Below, in pieces: positions 23,284-30,700 of a stretch of DNA of 41,507 nucleotides. Every line of letters begins with the position of its first letter. Position 1 is the stretch's first letter. Under the pieces are notes generated by a model. The model did not search any database, had not been told where the DNA came from, and saw nothing but the letters and a program-made list of their open reading frames with translations. Source of the DNA: a virus; IMG/VR virus record IMGVR_UViG_3300015024_000014, positions 1-41,507 of that record; one strand, given 5' to 3'. Both the position numbers and the translations under genes were made by a program.

Positions 23284-23313
23284 TTGACACACTTATCCTT
23301 ATCACGATATATT
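23284..23313 (+). promoter_or_regulatory. early sigma70-type promoter, copy 2
   Basis: TTGACA (23284-23289) and TATATT (23308-23313) are separated by 18 bp. The spacer, CACTTATCCTTATCACGA, is a diverged form of that in copies 1 and 3. The upstream segment GAAATACCAGCGATCGATCG is shared with copy 1, so an approximately 80-bp promoter block has been duplicated. Confidence 0.75.
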
Positions 23314-23339
23314 AAAGGAGTCCTGAACCGGAGACTCTA

Positions 23340-23648
23340 ATGTATCTTTCAACCCTTGCCTCTGTTACTGCTTTCAATATCGAAACTAAAAATTTTGGTG
23401 CTCTCTCTTCTGAATCTTACTCTGTAGGTCATATCTGCTGGATTAATGAATACGAGTACTATTACACAAGTGGTCATGTAATGTATGCCCACAAAACCGA
23501 TGTTATCGATATCAATACAGGTAATCGTATAGGCCGATCGGTCACAACCTCTAAAAGCGTGGCCCAATATCCCGATGTTTATGCATACCTGGGAAAATCT
23601 TTCATTGGCCTTTGCGAGTGGGGAAATGAGGAATATTTAGGCGTATAA
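23340..23648 (+). CDS. hypothetical early protein
   Basis: This 102-residue beta-rich protein begins MYLSTLASVTAFNIETKNFG and continues with GHICWINEYEYYYTSGHVMY. Tyrosine content is high. CCGGAG lies 8 nt before the ATG. It is transcribed from early promoter copy 2. No family is recognised. The strong start signals argue that it is really expressed. Confidence 0.55.
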   Translation: MYLSTLASVTAFNIETKNFGALSSESYSVGHICWINEYEYYYTSGHVMYAHKTDVIDINTGNRIGRSVTTSKSVAQYPDVYAYLGKSFIGLCEWGNEEYLGV

Positions 23649-23678
23649 CTTAGCTTAATAAAATCACGGTGAAAATAC

Positions 23679-23903
23679 ATGATTGAATTCTGCCTACGCT
23701 GCAAGCCCGATCGCAAGCTAAACAAGGCTGGGCGCAACAAGTCAGGTACACAGCGCTACAGATGTCGTGGGTGCAACTTTAGCAGGTCTGAGGGCGATCG
23801 CCTTCAAGGTAGCTTGCCGAAATACGGCGCTGTTGCTCTGACTCCTTACGAATGTTTGAAACGGTACAGGCTTAAGAAAAAACAAGCTAAATTAGATTCT
23901 TGA
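23679..23903 (+). CDS. small IS1-type zinc-finger protein
   Basis: This 74-residue protein has a single zinc ribbon: CLRCKPDRKLNKAGRNKSG followed by YRCRGCNFSRSEGD. This is the layout of the N-terminal finger of IS1/InsA-type transposases (CxxC, K(N)GRxxxGxQRYxCxxC). The rest is a basic tail (YECLKRYRLKKKQAK). It has no transposase domain or terminal repeats, so it is not an insertion sequence. It looks like a stand-alone DNA-binding protein captured for regulation. It lies in the second early unit. Confidence 0.65.
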   Translation: MIEFCLRCKPDRKLNKAGRNKSGTQRYRCRGCNFSRSEGDRLQGSLPKYGAVALTPYECLKRYRLKKKQAKLDS

Positions 23904-23928
23904 CACGCTTATTCTTATCACTTATAAT
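23900..23928 (+). promoter_or_regulatory. early sigma70-type promoter, copy 3
   Basis: TTGACA (23900-23905), 17-bp spacer, TATAAT (23923-23928): perfect consensus for both boxes. The spacer and the CCGGAGAAAACGACCATG leader end are the same as in copy 1. It overlaps the last codons of the zinc-finger gene. Confidence 0.88.
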
Positions 23929-23961
23929 TAGGGTATTGAAACGCAACCGGAGAAAACGACC

Positions 23962-24276
23962 ATGGCAAACTACAACAGCGCATCGCATAAAGCCTCTTAC
24001 ATGAGTGAGGTTGAGAAGAATCAGGGTAAGTTTACGATCGGCGACGTTGTCAGGCTACAATGCGGCGATAAGGTCACATTGCTAGAGATTCACGAGTTTG
24101 GTTTTGAATACACAGCTGTTGATTGTTTAGGATGGGAAGGGCTCGGCCTGCACACCTCGATCGTCCCTGTAAAGCGTAAAGCTGAATGTGTCTTTCTAGA
24201 TCTTGACAATTCTAACTACGATCGGTGGATAACTCATTCAGAGCATGAAACGTTGCGAGCATTCTGGAATGACTAA
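23962..24276 (+). CDS. hypothetical early protein
   Basis: This 104-residue protein begins MANYNSASHKASYMSEVEKN. Residues 22-60 (GKFTIGDVVRLQCGDKVTLL) look like a small SH3-like strand barrel. The end is aromatic and charged (NYDRWITHSEHETLRAFW). GGAGA lies 8-12 nt before the ATG, behind the perfect early promoter copy 3, so this is probably one of the strongest early products. Not recognised. Confidence 0.6.
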   Translation: MANYNSASHKASYMSEVEKNQGKFTIGDVVRLQCGDKVTLLEIHEFGFEYTAVDCLGWEGLGLHTSIVPVKRKAECVFLDLDNSNYDRWITHSEHETLRAFWND

Positions 24277-24333
24277 GCAAAATGATCGATCGCCTATACG
24301 GGATTAGCGCCCGCTTTAATTTAAGAGATAAAA

Positions 24334-24597
24334 ATGCTCGTAAACATAACTTTTCAGAATGGCAAGTATCTAAGTTTCACTTGCAAGAACTTAAGTCCTA
24401 CACAGTTTGAGTCTTTCCTTTCGGACGAGTCGGAAGACTCTACGATGTCGATTAACTTCGGTTTCGCCCCAGACCTTGATGGTAGAGATCTAGGCAAGAT
24501 GCATGGTACAGGTCTTTGCAATGGAGGTCGATCGATAATGATTCACCGATCGGATGTTGAATCCATTGATATTACAGATCTTGACGATGACAGATAA
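24334..24597 (+). CDS. hypothetical acidic early protein
   Basis: This 87-residue acidic protein begins MLVNITFQNGKYLSFTCKNL and ends SDVESIDITDLDDDR. TAAGAGAT precedes the ATG. It shares the transcript of early promoter copy 3. The acidic, compact character is common among phage proteins that mimic DNA or bind host enzymes, but nothing specific is seen. A 20-codon frame (24587-24649) overlaps its end; I do not call it. Confidence 0.55.
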   Translation: MLVNITFQNGKYLSFTCKNLSPTQFESFLSDESEDSTMSINFGFAPDLDGRDLGKMHGTGLCNGGRSIMIHRSDVESIDITDLDDDR

Positions 24598-24641
24598 ACC
24601 AACAGCGCAATTAAGCCGATCGCCCTCCCGATTACCTGGCG

Positions 24642-24651
24642 GGGAATAATA
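24642..24651 (+). promoter_or_regulatory. late promoter motif, terminase region
   Basis: An exact GGGAATAATA lies in the same GGCGGGGAATAATA context as at 17841. It is followed by ACAGGTCTGAGTTCGG, a small 6-bp TCTGAG/CTCAGA stem and then a strong terminator about 30 nt on. Transcripts from here would be about 65 nt unless the terminator is read through into the large terminase gene. Confidence 0.65.
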
Positions 24652-24681
24652 ACAGGTCTGAGTTCGGAAAAACCTCAGAAC

Positions 24682-24724
24682 GGCGATCGTGGAGAAAGTT
24701 GTAAAAAGACGATCGCCATTTTTT
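24682..24724 (+). terminator. rho-independent terminator before terminase
   Basis: GGCGATCGT (24682-24690) pairs with ACGATCGCC (24709-24717) around an 18-nt loop, followed by ATTTTTTC. It ends the early region and also lies downstream of the late motif at 24642, so it may act as an attenuator for the large terminase. Confidence 0.8.
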
Positions 24725-24761
24725 CTATGTCAAGTTCCATACTCGGGAATAGCAGAAGAGA

Positions 24762-26429
24762 ATGGCAACAAAGAAGCGATCGTTTTTAGGGGACATAGCT
24801 AGGTCAAAATACGGAATAGAGGGCGTAACTGTACCTGTTCCAAAAGATTTAACCACTACTATTTCCCTATCTGACTTCGTGCGCGACTCATGGCATGTTC
24901 TAGAATCATCCACTGAGCTTAATTGGAATTGGCATATAGACGCAGTTTGTCTTCATGCAGAGGCCATATTTAAGGACTGGCATGATAAAAAACGCGGGTT
25001 GATTCCTCAGCAAAGAATGCAAAACTTGCTGATCAATATCCCACCCGGATCGATGAAATCGCGGATCATTTCGGTATGTTTTCCCGCGTGGGCATGGTTG
25101 CACGATCCAACATGGAAAGCATATTTTATCGCTGCGAACCCAACCGTGGCGACACGGGATAGCATGTACTGCAAAGAAATTATTACAAGCGACTGGTACC
25201 AAAACACTTTTAAACCGCTGTGGACACTCAGCAAAACTCACAATAATCAGAAAAGTTTTGCCAATACACTCGGCGGGTTTCGTAAGGCTTTTGGATTCTT
25301 CGCCAAAATCACAGGCGATCGATCGGACTGCCTAGTATTTGATGATCCGCACGATGCCAGCGATGTATTAAGCACGGTGAAGCGTTTAGCGGTCCTCAAC
25401 CGCTGGGACACGACTATCTATAACCGTGTAAACGACTTGAGAATATCAGTGCGTTTAGGCATCATGCAGCGCTTGCATGAAGACGATCTAGCAGGTCATG
25501 TTTTCAGTTCTGGAGCATGGAAGAGATTGATTATTGAGCAAGAATTTACAACGCCTCAACAGCCTAGCCCGATCGATTGGGTTGACCCACGGACGATCGC
25601 CGGAGCATTGATGTTTCCCGAGAGGTTCCCTATGTCAGTCCTAGTGGCCGAGAAATCACGACTTGGGAGCTATGGCTATTCGGGGCAGCATCAGCAGCGA
25701 CCATCGCCTGACGGTGGCGGGATGTTCAAGATTGAAAACTGGCGAATCTACATCCCTGGGATCGAGAAATTTGGACGCACTATTTTATCCATGGATGCGG
25801 CATTTAAGGGCGGCGCTAAGAATGATTATGTGGTGATCGCCTGCGTTCGTCAGCAAAATGATTGCGTGCCACCATCGGTCACCTATGACGGGATGTTTCG
25901 TCGTCATCGCTATTACATCCCCCATCAGGTACGACTTAAAGCGGACATTATCCAATCACAGGCCGCGCTTCGGCAAATGGCTGGAAGGTACCCTATGGCA
26001 GATACAAAACTGATTGAGGACAAAGCGAACGGGTCAGCCATCATCCAACAGATGAGCGCAGAGATGCGAGGGCTAGTCGCAATCAATCCAGGGAGTGACA
26101 GCAAGACCGCCAGAGCGCAGGCCATCAGTCCAATTCAAGAGCGCGGCGATATTTGTTTCCCTGTATCCCCATGGGCGATCGCTCAACTCGTGGCGATGGG
26201 TGTGACATCTTGCACATTGGGCGAATATTGGGCACAGCATAAACCGCCGCACTCTTCCACAGCCGAGCACGCCCCTGTTCCAGATTGGGTGAAGGACTTT
26301 ATAGACGAGGCGGCAAGATTTCCCAACAGCGCCCATGATGACCAAGTGGATGCGCTTACCCAGGCAGTGCTATGGATGGAGGCAAGCCCCGCCACGAACG
26401 CCGCACCTGCGTCCGTCTCTTGGGCGTAG
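24762..26429 (+). CDS. terL: terminase large subunit
   Basis: The product has 555 residues. Motifs in order: Walker A INIPPGSMKS (92-101), Walker B LVFDDPH (191-197), an ATPase coupling region, then the RNase H-like nuclease with SMDAAFKGG (Asp 344), LIEDKANG (about 416-423) and HDDQVDALTQ (524-533). It cuts concatemeric DNA and drives ATP-powered packaging through the portal. GAAGAG precedes ATG 24762. A partial motif, GGGAATAGCA, lies only 7 nt upstream and is probably too close to act as a promoter. Expression may depend on read-through of the terminator at 24682. It lies far from both portal and small subunit. Confidence 0.95.
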   Translation: MATKKRSFLGDIARSKYGIEGVTVPVPKDLTTTISLSDFVRDSWHVLESSTELNWNWHIDAVCLHAEAIFKDWHDKKRGLIPQQRMQNLLINIPPGSMKSRIISVCFPAWAWLHDPTWKAYFIAANPTVATRDSMYCKEIITSDWYQNTFKPLWTLSKTHNNQKSFANTLGGFRKAFGFFAKITGDRSDCLVFDDPHDASDVLSTVKRLAVLNRWDTTIYNRVNDLRISVRLGIMQRLHEDDLAGHVFSSGAWKRLIIEQEFTTPQQPSPIDWVDPRTIAGALMFPERFPMSVLVAEKSRLGSYGYSGQHQQRPSPDGGGMFKIENWRIYIPGIEKFGRTILSMDAAFKGGAKNDYVVIACVRQQNDCVPPSVTYDGMFRRHRYYIPHQVRLKADIIQSQAALRQMAGRYPMADTKLIEDKANGSAIIQQMSAEMRGLVAINPGSDSKTARAQAISPIQERGDICFPVSPWAIAQLVAMGVTSCTLGEYWAQHKPPHSSTAEHAPVPDWVKDFIDEAARFPNSAHDDQVDALTQAVLWMEASPATNAAPASVSWA

Positions 26430-26521
26430 AACGCAATCAGGGGTCAAACAGGCGCTCACGTCACGACCTATAACGGGGCTTCGGCGTTGCCCACTAATTA
26501 ATTTTGCCTTAAGTCTTGACG

Positions 26522-26549
26522 GATTAAGGCTACTTAAGTAGCCTTAATC
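26522..26549. repeat. perfect 28-bp palindrome
   Basis: The two 14-bp halves (26522-26535 and 26536-26549) are exact reverse complements with no spacer. A TTGACG at 26516-26521 directly precedes it, with a weak TAGCCT 17 bp on, so the palindrome would cover the spacer and -10 of a candidate promoter for the gene at 26583. With no loop and no T-run it is a better operator than terminator. Confidence 0.75.
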
Positions 26550-26582
26550 AAAACCGCAACCATTACCGCAAGAAAATCCTAA

Positions 26583-26957
26583 ATGTTTAACTATAAAGCA
26601 GCGCTAAAAGTTTACAAAGCAAATGGCCGCACCAAAGTCGGACTCAGGGGTAAATATAATAGACTTCTCGCTGAGTTTGCCAGATTATCCCTTGAGGATT
26701 TAGCACGGGTCGCAAAATCAGACTTGCCCGAAGTCGGGAAGCAGATCCTAGTGCTAGATCCTAAAAACCCAAGGCTGGGAGTGCAATCGGTTTATAACGA
26801 CGGCTCAAACCTCATCTATAACCGCAAGCACCTATTCAGCGCTCATCAAAACCCTGATGGCTCTAGCGAACATCTCTTAGTTCCTAAGACGTTGCCTAAT
26901 GGCTGCGATTGGATTGAGCTAGGCTTGGCGGCTGAAAATCAAAATAGATTTGACTAA
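26583..26957 (+). CDS. hypothetical protein
   Basis: This 124-residue basic protein begins MFNYKAALKVYKANGRTKVG. It is helical to about residue 50, then strands with NPRLGVQSVYNDGSNLIY and a C-terminal DWIELGLAAENQNRF. There is no strong ribosome site. It stands alone downstream of the 28-bp palindrome and upstream of the TTGACTAAA repeats, so it appears individually regulated. No family is recognised. Confidence 0.5.
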   Translation: MFNYKAALKVYKANGRTKVGLRGKYNRLLAEFARLSLEDLARVAKSDLPEVGKQILVLDPKNPRLGVQSVYNDGSNLIYNRKHLFSAHQNPDGSSEHLLVPKTLPNGCDWIELGLAAENQNRFD

Positions 26958-26999
26958 AATCTTGACTAAATATGTCAATGGTTCTAGACTTTTAGTCAA
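26950..26999. promoter_or_regulatory. TTGACTAAA repeat cluster and candidate promoter
   Basis: TTGACTAAAA (26950-26959) and TTGACTAAAT (26962-26971) are direct repeats 12 bp apart. TTTTAGTCAA (26990-26999) is the exact inverse of the first. The second copy gives TTGACT-17 bp-TAGACT, a candidate sigma70-type promoter for the gene at 27017. Repeats placed over the -35 and beyond the -10 look like operator sites. Confidence 0.55.
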
Positions 27000-27016
27000 T
27001 CACAAAGCTCAAAATT

Positions 27017-27361
27017 ATGTACGAAGAATCAATAAAAGTTTCATTTCGCAGGTCTGGCTTGATTGACAATGCCCTAGCGCGATGCCTAGCCGACGATAAA
27101 GCCAAGCAAACCTACGATGGCGTCTGGACGATGACAGACACGATACGACGGCTTATGCGGTTGCCATACGTCCCTCACAAGTTCACAGATCTATCTGTAT
27201 ACATTCCTGGGGTCAATTCTTTCATCCGGCTTACTGTTGCGGAGAGCAAGACCTTAGCTCCTAAGAGAGCAAGCGAACCCGACAACAACTGGGGGCGGCG
27301 GTTGCTCGTCTCAGGTCTGATTAAAGAAGGGTATCTGAAAGCGGATCCACGCAAGAGTTGA
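27017..27361 (+). CDS. hypothetical basic protein
   Basis: This 114-residue basic protein begins MYEESIKVSFRRSGLIDNAL. A later part, RRLMRLPYVPHKFTDLSVY, suggests a compact helical fold, and it ends RLLVSGLIKEGYLKADPRK. It is the first gene behind the TTGACTAAA cluster. No known motif. Might bind nucleic acid, judging only by charge. Confidence 0.5.
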   Translation: MYEESIKVSFRRSGLIDNALARCLADDKAKQTYDGVWTMTDTIRRLMRLPYVPHKFTDLSVYIPGVNSFIRLTVAESKTLAPKRASEPDNNWGRRLLVSGLIKEGYLKADPRKS

Positions 27362-27393
27362 ACTAAAAGCTAAACAAAAACAGGAGAAGAATC

Positions 27394-27624
27394 ATGACTA
27401 GAAATATGGAATTACCGACTAACACCTTACTACATACCTTTGGGGTCTATAACGCGATCGTAGAGTCTTCAGACGGCACGCTTGTCCACTGGAATAATAC
27501 ACTCGGGTTTTTTGAGCGTAACGAGGAAGATGACTCAATCCCATTCGCAAACATCGAAGGGATGAGCAACGTCAGATCCGCCGTTGATGCCTTTGTGAAA
27601 TCGGAGTACTTTCTACGTCAATAG
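27394..27624 (+). CDS. small early-type protein
   Basis: This 76-residue protein begins MTRNMELPTNTLLHTFGVYN. It has an excellent ribosome site, AGGAG, 8 nt before ATG 27394, like the early genes at 22.6-24.3 kb. The protein is acidic with a small strand-rich core (VESSDGTLVHWNNTLGFF). It is followed by a hairpin terminator. Not recognised. Confidence 0.6.
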   Translation: MTRNMELPTNTLLHTFGVYNAIVESSDGTLVHWNNTLGFFERNEEDDSIPFANIEGMSNVRSAVDAFVKSEYFLRQ

Positions 27625-27634
27625 CTCAGCAAAA

Positions 27635-27662
27635 AAGCCCGATCGGTAATTCGATCGGGCTT
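27635..27662. terminator. hairpin terminator, better on minus strand
   Basis: AAGCCCGATCG (27635-27645) pairs with CGATCGGGCTT (27652-27662) around GTAATT. Rightward it is followed by TTCCTTG; leftward by a run of six T. It separates the early-type gene from the tape measure promoter. Its stem sequence is nearly the same as in the hairpin at 23186. Confidence 0.7.
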
Positions 27663-27699
27663 CCTTGTCTTGGCTGTGGCCTCATCTATTCCCCTGACT

Positions 27700-27709
27700 G
27701 GGAATAACA
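27700..27709 (+). promoter_or_regulatory. late promoter motif variant, tape measure gene
   Basis: GGGAATAACA lies 24 nt before ATG 27734, just past the terminator of the preceding unit. No Shine-Dalgarno site follows. Confidence 0.65.
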
Positions 27710-27733
27710 AGGAAGATGATTTAGGCGCTTGCT

Positions 27734-30700
27734 ATGTCCGAAAATGTTGGATCGGTAGAAATTAAATTAGTCCTAAACCGGGATGATTTTGATTTACAAA
27801 TTTCGACCCTAGCAGAGCAACCGCCTGTATCAGTTTTGATGCGTGCTGGGCTAGACACGAAGCAGCTAGAGTCTGATCTAAAGGCGATAGGAAGCCGCAC
27901 GATCAATGTTCGCCTCAACACCGATGCAATCTCTAAACAGTTAGACGATGCGCTCGCAGGGCGTACTGTCTCGGTTCGTCTTAAATTGGATGCAACGGCA
28001 TTCAATGACGAATTAAGGGTACTCACCACTACTAATAGACAAGTTTCGATCGCAGTATCGCTAGACGATCGATTTGACGATCGCGCCCTTGACCTAAGAA
28101 TAAAAAATGCAACCCGCGATCGAACTGTCCGTGTGTTTGGTGTTGCTGAATTCACCAGTTTAAATCAATCTTTAGCCGCGCTAGATAAGCACTTAAGCCG
28201 TAGCTTAACCCCAACCGTAGACGATCGGGCATTAACTCAGCTCAACGAGCATCTATCCCTAAAACAGCAGCATTGGGCTAAGGTTCGTGAGGATCTTAGC
28301 AAGCCGATAAAACCAACTATCGACGAGAGCGATTTAGACGCCTCACTATCAATCAATCGATCGCCTATCGTCATTCCGGCTGTGGTAGTCGTCGATCGAA
28401 GTCAGATTGATGCCTTAGCTGGTCAAACCGTAACGCTTCGACTAGCCGGGAATACCACTGAGCTAAAAAGAGATATTGATGGAATAACTAAGGCACGGGT
28501 GGCGATTGGTGGCACTGGTACAAACAACGCGCTATCTCTAAATCCATTTAAATTCATCGGCAACATCGGCTCAAATATCCTTGGCGGCGCGTTGACAGGC
28601 GTTGGGATGGAGTTGTCTAAATCTTTAGGCGGCGGCATCACCAAGGCGATTGAAGGCGCTATCTCTGGCACGTTTGGATCGACTGACTTGCTCGGTGAAA
28701 TACTGGGCAAAAAGCTGACAGGTGCGATCGGCGGCGGTATTAATAAATCGGCAGTTATTCTAAAGTCGCTTGAAGAATACGTTGACAAGGTTGAACCTGA
28801 AACGCCCGAAGGCTTGAAACGTAAACGCCAAATAAAACAGGTCATTTCACAAGTTCAAGAAGCCCCACAGAATGTTGCTGATTCGCTCACTAGAGAGGTT
28901 GGGGCGCGTGAGATATCGCGTGAACAATTCCTACGTCGGGGTGCTGTTAGCGACCAAAGGAAAGCGCAGGACGCGGTCGTATCAGTTCAGGCAGACACAG
29001 AATATCAAGATCGAGCGCGTGAATTAGCGGTATCGTCAGCCCGAAGAGTGAAGCTAGATGTAAAATCTAATAAACAAATTGAATCAAAATCTGAGCGATT
29101 AGGGACGATCGCCTCTGACATTGAACCGCTGCAAGCTGAAATAAGACAATTTAGTGAAAGCCCTCTAGGACTAGCAGTTTCAGCACAGGAAAAAGCTAAA
29201 AAGCTGTTGTCTGCTTTCACGCCTGCTAAATATTCCGCAGCCGATCAAAAAGCATCATCTTCCGCTTATTCATTACTTCAGACACCAGAAGAGCAAAGCA
29301 CTGATTTCCGCAATAAACAAACGGGACTATCCGCCGATCGGATTAATGCATTCACGCCAAAAGTTTACTCCCCAGAAGCTTACCAGGTAGCAGCCTTTCA
29401 AGGTAAGACTTTGCCAAGTGCAGCGCAGCAAACTGAAGAGAACAAAAGAAAGGTACTTGCGGAAACTAGCCGATCGATCGACTCTTTCAAGCCAGCAGTA
29501 TACAGTGACAAAGACAAAACAAGCGCGGCGGAATTAGTCAAACTACTGCCCAACGAGCAAGATCAAAAACGACTATTAGTTGAACAAGTTGCAAAAACAT
29601 CCAAAGTCGTAGACAGCCAATCGAAGACTAAACAAAGTTCATCCGATAAAGCTTTTGAGCAATTAGATCGGGAAGCTGGAAAAGATGTCCCAGAATTTGT
29701 ACCAGTCGATTTAATTGCAAAACAAAATGAGCGATTAAAAGCTTATAAAAAGCTTACTACAGAAGGAAAGTTATTAGAAAAAGACATTGCACAGCTAAAA
29801 ACAGCAAAACAATCGGCGGTTCAAACTGTTAACAAAGATGAATTTCAAGTAAAACTATCAGACAGTTTTAGAATATCTAAACCGCTAGAAATTCAGCGGG
29901 CAGAGTCGGCGGCAAAATTAGAGAAGCTAGGGAATGTAGATGACGTCAAAAGTCAACTAGGGGTATCTAGGACCGCTGCGGAAACAAGTTTAAAAGAGCA
30001 GTCGGGTAATTCACTAGACATCGCAAAAACCAAGTCTAGTGACGCTTCTGGCGAGGCTAACCGTGCGGAAGCTAGACGATCGAATCTCATTCAGGCAAGG
30101 CGATCGCAATTCACGGAATCAGTCAATAGCAATGCACCTATTAAGGATGTTGAAGCGCTTAAAGACAAGCTGGACAAGACCGAATCACGCGCAGGCCGTG
30201 TGCCATCGCTAAAAGTTAAGGCAACCGAAACTAAAGCTGCTCTTAATGCTCAACTAGGAAAGATTGCAGCATTTAAAGCCGAAATTTCAACGACTGACGA
30301 CGCAATAGCAGAGGTCACAGATTTACACGCCAGAACCGTCGCAGAATTTAACGCTGTCGAAGCCCAAGCAAATAAGATTAAGGGTAAAGCAGCCAAAAAA
30401 GAAAAAGCACCAAAAGTAAAAGAGTCGATCGCTTCTCCCGTTGCGGCAGATGTTGCAGCAATAAAAACAGCTCAACCGATCGAAAAGGTTTCACAACAAT
30501 CGGAACAAATTGAAGCAGTTAAGGCCAAAGCAGCACAGGTCGGCCAATCAATAAAAACAGGTGCGGGGAAGGTTAAGGACGCAGTATTAAAACCCGATCG
30601 TAATATTGATATTGATGTTGATAAAGTAAAAGCGGGTGCGGCTGTTGCTGGGCGAGCAATGTATTCAAGCGGTCTAAATGTTGCAAAAGGTTTAGATGCT

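Noticed and set aside
23679-23903. Insertion sequence suggested by an IS1-like zinc finger
   Set aside because: No transposase catalytic domain, no terminal inverted repeats and no target duplications; a stand-alone zinc protein is simpler.
24587-24649. 20-codon frame ending in LPGGE at the late motif
   Set aside because: Very short; similarity to the end of the membrane protein at 17852 comes from the conserved promoter DNA (GGCGGGGAATAA).
24745-24754. GGGAATAGCA just before the large terminase start
   Set aside because: Two mismatches in the AATAATA part and only 7 nt from the ATG, too close for a promoter with a leader.
28448-28457. GGGAATACCA inside the tape measure gene
   Set aside because: Two mismatches, internal to a gene, no downstream start.
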